Source: a virus
Length of the DNA: 32,284 nt
IMG/VR virus record: IMGVR_UViG_3300005511_000858
Coordinates: 1-32,284 of that record
Strand: one strand, 5' to 3'
Below are positions 1 to 7,248 of this stretch, piece by piece. The first letter of the stretch is position 1; each line of letters opens with the position of its first letter. The position numbers and the translations under genes were made by a program. Below the pieces are notes generated by a model. That model was not told the origin of the DNA, ran no database searches, and saw nothing but the letters and a program-made list of their open reading frames with translations.

Positions 1-786
1 ATGACGCTCAATGCGGTCAACGCTTCGAATTGGGCGCGAGCCCGAGACCTCGCTTGGAAGCATTCCGCCAGCATAATCGCAATCGGCATCACCGTGTTCT
101 TGCAGGTCGTCTATCTGTTTCCGCTTCCCGATCGCTGGATGATCGACAGCGGTCTGATGGGCAATTTCCTGACCGAGAGCTATGGCATACTTCTGACCGT
201 GGTGCTCCTGGAGCGCCTGCTACGAACCGAAGAAAGCCTGCGGAACGAAAAGGCGAGACAGCTCGCGAACTCCGAGTTCACGGTGGTCTACAGCCGCTGC
301 ATCGAACTCTGGACAATCTTCGCGGACGCGACATCGGACGACGCCGGTCCGGTCCCGATGTTCGATGCCTCGGTCGCGCAGCGGATGCGGACCGTCAATG
401 TCTTCGGACCCGCACACGTCCACCCGGTCCGCCCCATCAACGTCTATGCTCGCCAACGACTGCAGGAACTCGAAAAATTCATCCAAACGGCAATGCTTCG
501 CTATGTCCAATATGCCGATATGGAGGTTCTGGAGGCGGTGCAAGAAATCGAGCGTTCGCTGTTTCTGGAGATGGTCAGGCTTTGCGACGTTCTCGCGCAA
601 AGTGCTCAGCAGCGGGGTCAGTTTCCCGGGTTTCCCGCTCCAGACAACAGGTTTGAGGAGATGTTGCCAATCGAACAGCTCCGCAACGCGATTAACCTCA
701 GCCGAAGCCGGCTCTCGCCCCCCGCCCCTCCAATCGCTCGGCCGATGCTGCGATTTCGTCCTCCTCGCCCAGCAACGGCCGACTGA
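1..786 (+). CDS. Membrane protein of unknown function, convergent to the prophage
   Basis: This is the only convincing plus-strand gene, 261 residues from an ATG at the first base of the window. Whether the frame continues further left cannot be seen. Two hydrophobic stretches (about residues 23-41 and 53-71) flank a short loop. They are followed by a charged helical region (about 73-95) and a soluble domain, ending in a Pro/Arg-rich tail. This layout suggests a small inner-membrane protein with a cytoplasmic domain. I do not recognise a family. It is visibly less GC-rich than the phage structural genes. It may be a phage accessory gene at the right prophage end, where Mu carries its non-essential genes, or a host gene next to the insertion. 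The convergent gene ends at 906, 119 bases away. Confidence 0.65.
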   Translation: MTLNAVNASNWARARDLAWKHSASIIAIGITVFLQVVYLFPLPDRWMIDSGLMGNFLTESYGILLTVVLLERLLRTEESLRNEKARQLANSEFTVVYSRCIELWTIFADATSDDAGPVPMFDASVAQRMRTVNVFGPAHVHPVRPINVYARQRLQELEKFIQTAMLRYVQYADMEVLEAVQEIERSLFLEMVRLCDVLAQSAQQRGQFPGFPAPDNRFEEMLPIEQLRNAINLSRSRLSPPAPPIARPMLRFRPPRPATAD

Positions 787-863
787 TGCTTTCGCGACCG
801 CCCCGGCGGGCGATGTGATGCAACTCTCGTCGGGCGGCTAAGACCTTGCCGGGAACTGCCGCC

Positions 864-879
864 GGAGCCCTTGGGCTCC
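864..879. terminator. Hairpin between convergent genes, probable end of the late operon
   Basis: GGAGCCC and GGGCTCC form a perfect 7-bp stem with a 2-base loop in the 119-bp gap between the plus gene ending at 786 and the minus gene ending at 906. No T-run follows on either strand, so it is a weak intrinsic terminator at best. Its place between convergent genes fits transcription end. No ORF or other structure stands out in the rest of the gap. Confidence 0.4.
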
Positions 880-905
880 CCTGTCACGTCACGTTTCTGT
901 CCGTC

Positions 906-2003
906 CTACGCGCTCGTCACGGGCTCCTGGGGAAGTTCAGAGGCGGGATAGAGATAGACGCGGCCGCTCTGGGGCACTTCCGCATCGTTCTGTGGGCAGC
1001 CCACGGCGAGCCGGCCGCAATCAGCCGCCAGCGCATAGCCGAAGCGGTCATACTGGCCGAGCGAGACAGGAATAGACTTCGCCATGCCGATCGAGGTCGC
1101 GAGCGCGAAGGGCCCGGAAGGCGGGATGTCGAAGCCATAGACCGCGCCGTAGCCGTCCGTCCCGGCCGCGCCGTCGTCTCCCGGGGCGCCTACCCATAGC
1201 CGGTCGCCGTCGATCTCGCAGGAGGCGCCGAGGAAGTCATCCTTGCGCAGCGCCAGCGACGGGTGGTCGACGCCGATCACCTGGCTGTATTGCGGCCGCT
1301 CGTAATCGTCATTGTCGAAGCGCCAGATGTGGACACCGCCGTATTTGTTGTCGGTTTCGGCCGCGCCACCGTGCTTGTCGTCGCCGATCGCGATCATGCG
1401 ATGGCCGAGCGAGACCGAATGCCCGAAGGCTCGTTCCGGCCTGACGACCAGGTTGACGTCCTTGCGCGCCACGGCGCCGGGGCGGAAGGAATACATCCGC
1501 TCGACCGCCTCGCCGCAGTGCCTGAACAGGTGGACCGCGCCGCGCTGCGGTGAATCGCAGCCTATCGTCTCGGAAATGGCCAGGACGTCGCCGCGCAGCG
1601 AGATGTCGAAGACGTCGCGCAGCGGATAGTTGACGTCGGCCATGCCGCCGATCGTCGTCTCGAGCGCCAGATCCGCGAGGTCCGCATCGCAGTAGGAATA
1701 GAGCGAGACGGCCGAGGTCTCCGGGCCTGTGCCGTAATGCGCGATGGCGAGACGGGTTTCGCTCAGCGCCAGACCGAAGCCGAAATCGCAGCGATGCGAC
1801 GGCGCAATGATCTCGCGCACGAGGCGTGGATTGCTGAAGGCCAGATCGTCGAAGCGGAAGATATAGACCGCCCCGCCGAGGCCGGCATTGTAGGCCGCGA
1901 CAGCGAGGGTGCAGCCGCACAGCGCGACGCCCCGGCCGAAGCCGGCGCGGTTGCTGAAGGAGAGGCTGAAGTAGCTGCTGCCGGGCCCGATAATGAAGGG
2001 CAT
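906..2003 (-). CDS. FG-GAP/beta-propeller-like protein of the tail fibre module
   Basis: The 365-residue protein is read from the ATG at 2003, which overlaps the stop of the preceding gene (TGATG). It contains about six repeats of roughly 30-40 residues, near 22-50, 74-104, 130-161, 193-229, 258-291 and 321-353. Each has the pattern F-G-x-x-(V/L)-(A/S)-L, a beta strand such as RLAVG or RMIAIG, a G/D-rich loop, then G-x-V-Y/H-x-F/W. This is the pattern of FG-GAP (integrin alpha type) beta-propellers. The loop around residues 273-285, rich in Asp and Gly, could bind calcium. There is no signal peptide. As the last gene after fibre and fibre-assembly-like genes, it may be a receptor-binding or adhesin part of the tail, but that is inference. 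Mu has no equivalent here. Confidence 0.7.
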   Translation of the reverse strand: MPFIIGPGSSYFSLSFSNRAGFGRGVALCGCTLAVAAYNAGLGGAVYIFRFDDLAFSNPRLVREIIAPSHRCDFGFGLALSETRLAIAHYGTGPETSAVSLYSYCDADLADLALETTIGGMADVNYPLRDVFDISLRGDVLAISETIGCDSPQRGAVHLFRHCGEAVERMYSFRPGAVARKDVNLVVRPERAFGHSVSLGHRMIAIGDDKHGGAAETDNKYGGVHIWRFDNDDYERPQYSQVIGVDHPSLALRKDDFLGASCEIDGDRLWVGAPGDDGAAGTDGYGAVYGFDIPPSGPFALATSIGMAKSIPVSLGQYDRFGYALAADCGRLAVGCPQNDAEVPQSGRVYLYPASELPQEPVTSA

Positions 2004-2740
2004 CAGGCCGGCTCCGGCCAGACGGCTGTGACCGCCTCCGCCGCCGCGGCATCCGCAGCCGCGTCGATCGCCTGTTTGGCCGAGAGACGCGCCGCCTCGA
2101 TCGCCGCGCCGATCGCGAGCCACTGCCGATAGGCGGCGAGCACGATGGCCCCGACCTCGCGCAGCGTCGGCGCGGTGATGCCGATCTCGGCCGCGAGCAG
2201 CGGATAATCCGCCGGATCCGGTTCGGCTTCGGCCGGCAGTGCATCGAGCCGCAGCGCCTCCGCCGACTTGGCCTGATAGGTCATCGCCTGACCGGCGCCG
2301 CCCGTAATGTATTTCAGGCGCTCCCGCTCGGCCGCGGCGTCCACGAGGGCCTTCAGGGCTGTCTTCGTGCGCGCCAGAATGATCGCCGCGCCGGCCGCCA
2401 CCGTCAGCCCTTCGATCAGACCCGCATGAGCTTCGTCGATCACGAGCGCGCCGGCGTCGTAGGAGACGGTCCCGGGCACGGCCCTGACCTCGTCCGGGAG
2501 CTGCGCGACGATCGCGACATAGTCGTCTTGCGGCATCGGGAACGACCGGCGGGCGGGCTCCTGCTCGGCCAGCAGCGCATGGCCCTGCTCGACGCTCAGC
2601 GCGTCGATAACCTCGGTCAGCGATTCATCGAAGATGAGAGCCGCCCCGTCATAGGCGACCAGGCGCACCTGTTCAGCGGAGAGTTGGGCAACGATCGCGC
2701 GAACGTCCGCCGCGCTCATCGGATAGGATTTCGTGGCCAT
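2003..2740 (-). CDS. Tail fibre assembly-like protein
   Basis: This 245-residue protein is translationally coupled to both neighbours by TGATG overlaps. The N-terminal third holds two related segments (around residues 8-50 and 67-110), each with an x-D-x-x-A-I-V-A-Q-L start and a Y-D-x-G/A-A-L strand, so it looks internally duplicated. The C-terminal half has a typical phage segment: a helix with ERERLKYITGGAGQAMTY, then a D-Y-P-L-L-A-A-E-I stretch and a long Ala-rich helix. Similar C-termini are found in proteins encoded next to tail fibres. Role in fibre folding or attachment is inferred from position and this similarity. It could also be a structural fibre-associated protein. Confidence 0.6.
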   Translation of the reverse strand: MATKSYPMSAADVRAIVAQLSAEQVRLVAYDGAALIFDESLTEVIDALSVEQGHALLAEQEPARRSFPMPQDDYVAIVAQLPDEVRAVPGTVSYDAGALVIDEAHAGLIEGLTVAAGAAIILARTKTALKALVDAAAERERLKYITGGAGQAMTYQAKSAEALRLDALPAEAEPDPADYPLLAAEIGITAPTLREVGAIVLAAYRQWLAIGAAIEAARLSAKQAIDAAADAAAAEAVTAVWPEPA

Positions 2741-3732
2741 CAGACATCCCCGAGGCGCATGACGCGGAATTGCATGTTGTTGACGTTCCGAGCCGCCGAA
2801 CTGTTGTGCGAGACCTGAAAGGTGATCACATCGCCCGGCGCACCCTTGAAGAAGGTCACCACGGGTAGCGGGGTGTTTGAGTTCGTGGCGCAGTCCGGCC
2901 CCCGAACTGACGAAATGATCGTGCCGTTCACCCGCGCGTTAGCGTAGGGCAGGATCACATCGCCTGAGCTGATGAAGGCCGACCAGAATTGCACCATGTA
3001 GAAGCCGGACAGCGACAGGGTGATGGTCCCGGCGCCCAGGTTCACCGTCACGGGGACATCGTTGAATTGCGTCGAAACGAACGAAGAGATCGTGATCTCG
3101 CCGGCCGAGGCCGGAATCGTCTGACCCGTGCCGTTGACGACTGAGGTGCCGCGCACAGTCGCAGCCCGGAGCTGATCCGGCGTGATGAATTTCTTGACGG
3201 CCGAGCCGGCGAGCTGCTCGGCGGCCGAGGCGGCGACGGGTCGTGTCAGGCGAAGCGAGGTGCCGTCATACTCCGCTTCGATCAGATCGCCGCTGAGGAT
3301 CGCCCCCCCGACGAAAGCCACGCCATATGGATCCACGAGTGGCTTCGTTCCGGCCAGGCCCGCCACCGCGACCGTCATCGCCCCGCCGTTGGCAGCCTCG
3401 GCCAGGAAGCGAAGGGGTGTGCCCCGCAGCTCGTTCCAGCTCAGCGGGACGGGATCGAGCGTCAGGACGATGTCGTTCGCCGTACCGGCGACAGCCGCTG
3501 CCGTGATGTAGTTGAACCCCTGCGAACGGATTGCACGCAGGATCTGTTTGAGGTCGGCGGCGCTCGGCTCGTAGCCCAAGGCCTCGATCACCGCGAGCAG
3601 CTCTTCCTGGACCGCATTGTGCCAGGTGGCGGTGAGTTCCGTACCAGGCAGGCCGGCGACGGTGTCCTTGCTGCGGAAGCCTCTGCGCCCCCCGCCCAGG
3701 TCGATGACGTTCGCGCCGACGATGCGGTCCAT
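2740..3732 (-). CDS. Tail fibre protein with C1q-like tip
   Basis: The ATG at 3732 gives 330 residues. An earlier in-frame start at 3849 would run deep into gp48 and is unlikely. The N-terminus (about 1-70: a glycine-rich loop G-G-G-R-R-G-F-R-S-K, then T-A-T-W-H-N-A-V-Q-E-E-L and a D-L-K-Q-I-L-R-A-I helix) is the usual baseplate-anchoring start of Mu-like fibres. The middle is beta-rich. The last 110 residues read as a jelly-roll of C1q/TNF type, with L-S-L-S-G-F-Y, A-R-V-N-G, F-F-K-G-A-P-G-D-V-I-T-F-Q-V and an ending strand M-Q-F-R-V. Such tips usually trimerise and bind the receptor. The tip-coding DNA is less GC-rich than the baseplate genes, as expected for exchanged host-range modules. 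Confidence 0.8.
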   Translation of the reverse strand: MDRIVGANVIDLGGGRRGFRSKDTVAGLPGTELTATWHNAVQEELLAVIEALGYEPSAADLKQILRAIRSQGFNYITAAAVAGTANDIVLTLDPVPLSWNELRGTPLRFLAEAANGGAMTVAVAGLAGTKPLVDPYGVAFVGGAILSGDLIEAEYDGTSLRLTRPVAASAAEQLAGSAVKKFITPDQLRAATVRGTSVVNGTGQTIPASAGEITISSFVSTQFNDVPVTVNLGAGTITLSLSGFYMVQFWSAFISSGDVILPYANARVNGTIISSVRGPDCATNSNTPLPVVTFFKGAPGDVITFQVSHNSSAARNVNNMQFRVMRLGDV

Positions 3733-3739
3733 GGGTGCC

Positions 3740-4342
3740 TCAGGTGTAGCGGAAGGCGACTTCGGTATGCGCCGGCTTGGCGCGCCGGATGTCGCATTCG
3801 ACGTCGGAGAGGGTGAGGTCGTAGAGAAGGTCGCCAATCTGGGCGTCATCGACGCGAGCGATCGTCTCGCCCATCAGGGCGAGCTCGACCGTCCAGACGA
3901 ACTGTTCCGGAGATTCGATCAGCTCGTCGCCGCATTGCGCGGTATCGGTGACGGTGACGCGGTTCTCGGTGATGGTGATGGCGACGCCGCGCCGGGCCGC
4001 CAGCGCCACGAAATAGGGGATCGAGGCGCCGCCGCGCGCCGTCCAGCGCTGATGGGCGAGTTGCCGACGCTGATCGAGCGACATCGTCAGCGGATCCCGG
4101 CCGCAAGGGTCCGGTCCCAGCACGCGCTCGAAATCGGGCAGCAGAAGTGTCGCGGTCCGCGGATCGATCTCTTCCATCATCCGCTCGGCCACTTGCTCGA
4201 CATCCGCCTGGCCTGCGGCGAGCGCTTTGAACAGCGTTTCAAACAGGCTTTCGGGTTCGCCCTGGGCGCTTTGCGGCCACACCCAGCCCGGCGGCGCCAG
4301 CGCCACCAGATCGGCCTGGGTCTGTTCCTTCGTGCGGCTCAT
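3740..4342 (-). CDS. Mu gp48-like baseplate protein (DUF2313/YmfQ family)
   Basis: The 200-residue protein starts at an ATG overlapping the stop of the gpJ-like gene by 4 bases. It has the marks of the family: L-A-P-P-G-W-V-W at 15-22, a helix E-S-L-F-E-T-L-F-K-A-L, then a D-P-R-T-A-T-L-L-L-P-D-F-E stretch and G-R-D-P-L-T in the middle. The second half is a small alpha/beta domain ending at the C-terminus. In Mu and P2 relatives this gene follows gp47 and encodes a peripheral baseplate part near the fibre attachment site. Position and sequence agree. Confidence 0.88.
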   Translation of the reverse strand: MSRTKEQTQADLVALAPPGWVWPQSAQGEPESLFETLFKALAAGQADVEQVAERMMEEIDPRTATLLLPDFERVLGPDPCGRDPLTMSLDQRRQLAHQRWTARGGASIPYFVALAARRGVAITITENRVTVTDTAQCGDELIESPEQFVWTVELALMGETIARVDDAQIGDLLYDLTLSDVECDIRRAKPAHTEVAFRYT

Positions 4343-5439
4343 GGCACCACCCAGGTGATGACGCCGCGGATCGGTAGCTCGCGGGGCTCAGGCTCGACAT
4401 CGCCAGGGGGGACACTGAGCCGATGGGCGTATTCGCCATTGGCGGCCGAGATCGCCTCCGAGATCCGCGACTTGGGCATGCGCCCGCCAATCGTCGCCTC
4501 TCGGGCAAAGAAGTCGTCCACCGCCGCCTCGACAGCCGCGCGGTTCGAGGAGGTGTCCGGCTCGAGCTCGATGGTCAGGGGCACCGGCAACGGCAGGTAC
4601 GGGAGCACGATTACCTCGGCCGTGACCGGGCGCAGCGTCTCAAGATGCGCGGCGATCGCATCGATCTCGGCCTCGGTCGGTTCGACCGGCGCCTGTGCTG
4701 TGCCCATTGCGACGACAACGCCGACGGTGCCATAGCCGACCCAGTTGGCGATCGGCTTCACCTTGGAGGCCGCGAAGGCCTCGAAGACCCACTTGGGATA
4801 GTCGAAATCGGCCCCGCCGTGACCGGGCTCGCGGATCTCCGCAAGCAGGCGCGCCAGCAGCGACTCGGGCGTCTCCTCCTCGGCGCCGCCGGCGAGGCCA
4901 CCCGCATCAAGGGTCGCGGCCTGCGGGTCGAGCCCAGCCAGAACCGTGACCAGCGGCAGGCTCGCGCCGCCGGCAGTGTTGGCGGCCGTGCCGCCTTCGG
5001 TTGCAACGAGCGCGATGGTGACAGTGCCGTCACCGGCGATAACGCCGCCGACCGAGGTCTCGACCAGACCGCCGCCCGGCGTGCGCAGCTGCAGGCCGAC
5101 CGGCACAGGCAAGCCGGCCGTCCCGGTGAAGATGGCATAGCCCACCGCCTTGGTCGCTGGGCGCTTGTTCACGCCCCAGATCGACGCATGGCGCACCAGA
5201 TGCTCGGCCTCAGCCTTGTCCGGCATGTATTGATCGCCCCACCAGCGCAGATGCAGATGAGTGCCGAAGAGGCCAATGGAGTCGGCGCGCAGATGGGCGG
5301 CAATGACACCCTTCTCGGAGCGGACGGCCCGCGCGATCGCCGCCGGGTCTGCCTCCGGCTTCAGCTTGATCAGCTCGGCTTCCAATTCGGCCTGGGCCGC
5401 CTCGAGGATCTGCTGCGGCGTCGGGAGAGGAAACGGCAT
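4339..5439 (-). CDS. Mu gp47-like baseplate wedge protein (gpJ family)
   Basis: The 366-residue product is read from an ATG at 5439, overlapping the gp46-like stop by one base (TGATG). The N-terminus is Pro- and Gln-rich, followed by a long helix. The middle has the family's Gly-rich beta segment with V-P-V-G-L-Q-L-R-T and a later E-T-P-E-S-L-L-A-R-L-L-A-E-I-R-E-P box, then D-Y-P-K-W-V near residue 220. The end is R-G-V-I-T-W-V-V-P. These are hallmarks of the baseplate J protein, which builds the wedges that hold the tail fibre network and trigger sheath contraction. Length fits the family. Confidence 0.92.
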   Translation of the reverse strand: MPFPLPTPQQILEAAQAELEAELIKLKPEADPAAIARAVRSEKGVIAAHLRADSIGLFGTHLHLRWWGDQYMPDKAEAEHLVRHASIWGVNKRPATKAVGYAIFTGTAGLPVPVGLQLRTPGGGLVETSVGGVIAGDGTVTIALVATEGGTAANTAGGASLPLVTVLAGLDPQAATLDAGGLAGGAEEETPESLLARLLAEIREPGHGGADFDYPKWVFEAFAASKVKPIANWVGYGTVGVVVAMGTAQAPVEPTEAEIDAIAAHLETLRPVTAEVIVLPYLPLPVPLTIELEPDTSSNRAAVEAAVDDFFAREATIGGRMPKSRISEAISAANGEYAHRLSVPPGDVEPEPRELPIRGVITWVVP

Positions 5440-5903
5440 CAGCGCACCCGGAAGCGGCGCTCGACGGCATGGCCGTCGATCATGCAGCGCAGCGCCAGCA
5501 CGCCGCGCTGGATCCACTCCGCCGAGATCTCCGCCGAGCGGCCGAGCTCGACCCGCGACCACGCGAGCGCCTCGTCCGCCCAGAAGGCGCAGAAGCGCCG
5601 CGTCGTCTCGGTCTGCTTGGCCCGCTCGAGCAGCCAGAGCCGTGAGCCGCAGCGGCGGCCCTGCGTATCGAGCGCGTCGCCGACCCAGCCGCGGCGGGTG
5701 ACGAAGGAGGTCGAGACGTTCAGCGCGTCGAGGCCCTGCGGCAGCTCGTCGTCGGGCTCGGCGCGCCGATCGCTGCCGATCGAGACCAGCATCGCCGTGA
5801 CCGGGGTTTCGTCGAGCAGGAGATCGCCATCCGGGCCGAGCGCCAGATCGGCGCGGCGGGTCGCGGGGTCATAGACCAGAGCCGTGTCGAGGAAGGCGGA
5901 CAT
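5439..5903 (-). CDS. Mu gp46-like baseplate protein
   Basis: I chose the ATG at 5903 (154 residues). A TTG at 5930 would add nine residues that look unlike the family start. The sequence begins with a D-T-A-L-V-Y-D-P segment and a D-L-A-L-G-P-D-G-D-L-L-L-D hairpin, then A-M-L-V-S-I-G-S-D-R-R-A and R-R-G-W-V-G-D, which match the GP46 family order. It lies directly before the gpJ-like gene, as in Mu. The expected direct contact with gp45 is broken by the accessory gene at 5958-6686 and a hairpin, so transcription must pass that insertion. The region before the ATG carries no strong ribosome-binding site. Confidence 0.88.
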   Translation of the reverse strand: MSAFLDTALVYDPATRRADLALGPDGDLLLDETPVTAMLVSIGSDRRAEPDDELPQGLDALNVSTSFVTRRGWVGDALDTQGRRCGSRLWLLERAKQTETTRRFCAFWADEALAWSRVELGRSAEISAEWIQRGVLALRCMIDGHAVERRFRVR

Positions 5904-5939
5904 GGCGCCGAAACTGACGCGCGCGCGCAATCATCGGCA

Positions 5940-5957
5940 CGCCCCGAGATCGGGGCG
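5940..5957 (-). terminator. GC hairpin, copy 1 of a three-copy family
   Basis: CGCCCCGAGATCGGGGCG forms a 7-8-bp stem immediately after the stop codon of the accessory gene (5958). On the minus strand it is followed by TGCCG and no T-run. The same hairpin with the same GGCAC flank occurs at 18564-18581 and 26316-26333. It may be a transcription attenuator or an mRNA 3'-end stabiliser. It does not look like a strong intrinsic terminator. Confidence 0.55.
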
Positions 5958-6686
5958 TCAGGGCGTTTCGGACTTAATCGAGATCAGCATCCGCAGGAGA
6001 TAATCCGCGAAGATGAGGCTGTTCACGCTATGCTGGAAGGTCTGATAGTCAATAACGCCATGCAGGCATGCGTGACGGTTCGGGATTCCGCTCGCCTGGA
6101 ACCGAGCGAGATCCGCCTCACCATCCACCCTGTCGAAGAAGTGGCTCTCTAGGTTCTCGAAGAGCGATACCGAATGGATCCTGGCCTCTGGCCAATGATC
6201 TGTCAGCGCGACGCTATTGAGGCGTTCCCGCAGCTTGCGAAGCTGAGTGTGCATACCCCACCTTGTCCCTAGAAGGTCGGCGCGGACCACCTGCTCCAAA
6301 GCAGGAAAAACGAGGCGGGTCGTGGCTCGAAAGAAACCTTGCCGATGGACGTCAACAGCTTCTCTCAAAGGGGCGGCAGACGACGGCAACAATCCGGAAT
6401 CTATAATGCGTTTCAGCAGCTCGGCTTCAATGGCCCCGGTCGCAGCTCGGTATCGTCGCTCGGCATCGTCGGCGACGTCCCCCTCCGCGAGGTCTGCGAT
6501 GTCGCCAATATAGACGCAGGGATGTGGGAGCCACCCTGCTTGGACGAGTAAATCCGCTCCCCGGAACATCCTTCCCACGGCCAGCCAATGCCTTCCATGC
6601 CGCCTCACTATCGTGGTTAGCAATCTGTCGAGGCGACGCAGTCCGCGCTGCAGCTCTTCGAGTGTCGGAAAATGAGATGACGTCAA
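5958..6686 (-). CDS. Accessory (moron) protein with HEPN-like R-x4-H motif
   Basis: The gene sits between gp45 and gp46, which are adjacent in Mu, and is clearly less GC-rich than both, so it is a probable insertion. A TTG at 6686 overlapping the gp45 stop (TTGA), with GGAG eight bases upstream, gives 242 residues. A GTG at 6731 would add 15 low-complexity residues. The protein is helical and rich in Leu and Arg. Near the C-terminus it has N-R-H-A-C-L-H-G (R204 to H209 from the TTG start), then a Tyr/Gln stretch and the hydrophobic helix N-S-L-I-F-A-D-Y-L-L. R-x4-H followed by HG is typical of HEPN-type RNases and of abortive-infection-like proteins. A lysogen defence or superinfection role is inference, as no relative was identified. 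Hairpin copy 1 follows its stop. Confidence 0.6.
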   Translation of the reverse strand: MTSSHFPTLEELQRGLRRLDRLLTTIVRRHGRHWLAVGRMFRGADLLVQAGWLPHPCVYIGDIADLAEGDVADDAERRYRAATGAIEAELLKRIIDSGLLPSSAAPLREAVDVHRQGFFRATTRLVFPALEQVVRADLLGTRWGMHTQLRKLRERLNSVALTDHWPEARIHSVSLFENLESHFFDRVDGEADLARFQASGIPNRHACLHGVIDYQTFQHSVNSLIFADYLLRMLISIKSETP

Positions 6687-7240
6687 ACCCCCGGCTCCGG
6701 ATCCGGCCCCACGACCGGCGCAACAGAACACTTGATTCCGCTGTCGTCGACAACCACCCAGTGCTCCCCCTTGCGCATCTTGGCGTAGTCGGGTCGAACG
6801 ACGGCGCGGGCGTCCCCATCGACCTTGGCGATGACGCGGTCTTCCGTCACCTCGACCGTCGTCTCCTTGACCTTCACGAACACCTTCCTGCTCGACAGAA
6901 CCTCGATCGAACCGTCTGCCTTGATGTGAATGCGGTCAGCCTTGGCGTTGTGCATGGCAGCCTCGCCCTCGGCGAGTTTGCCGAGGCGGGCGCCAGGCGC
7001 CGCGACCGGAAGGCCGGCGAGGTCGCCCTGGTCGCCGCCGATCGCCAGCACGATCATCAGCCCGCCGGCGGGCGGCCTCGAGGCGAAGCCGAAGGGCTGC
7101 ACGATCTCGACATTGGTGCGGTCGACATGGCGATGTGTGGTCACGCTCGCCGTCTGCATCGCCCCTTCGTCATTGGTGGAGCGCACAACCGACCGCGAGA
7201 CGATGCCGCGGAGAGCGTGGGCGATTTCCTTCCAGTCCAT
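6683..7240 (-). CDS. Mu gp45-like baseplate spike protein (gpV family)
   Basis: The 185-residue protein begins M-D-W-K-E-I-A-H-A-L-R-G and continues into an OB-like domain with N-V-E-I-V-Q-P-F-G-F and a G-D-Q-G-D loop. After that comes a beta-repeat stretch (about 105-150: I-H-I-K-A-D-G-S-I-E-V, V-F-V-K-V-K, V-I-A-K-V-D) that forms the triple beta-helix of the cell-puncturing spike. This matches Mu gp45, the central membrane-piercing spike at the tail tip. The end, C-S-V-A-P-V-V-G-P-D-P-E-P, is Pro-rich. I see no clear H-x-H iron-binding tip motif, which Mu and P2 spikes have; the C-terminus seems to end differently. Confidence 0.9.
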   Translation of the reverse strand: MDWKEIAHALRGIVSRSVVRSTNDEGAMQTASVTTHRHVDRTNVEIVQPFGFASRPPAGGLMIVLAIGGDQGDLAGLPVAAPGARLGKLAEGEAAMHNAKADRIHIKADGSIEVLSSRKVFVKVKETTVEVTEDRVIAKVDGDARAVVRPDYAKMRKGEHWVVVDDSGIKCSVAPVVGPDPEPGV

Positions 7241-7248
7241 GGCAGTCC

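Noticed and set aside
4423-5874. Long plus-strand ORF of 483 codons opposite gp46 and gpJ
   Set aside because: Arg-rich, low-complexity translation with no domain; it is the mirror of GC-rich codon use in the real minus-strand genes. Other long plus-strand ORFs were dismissed for the same reason.
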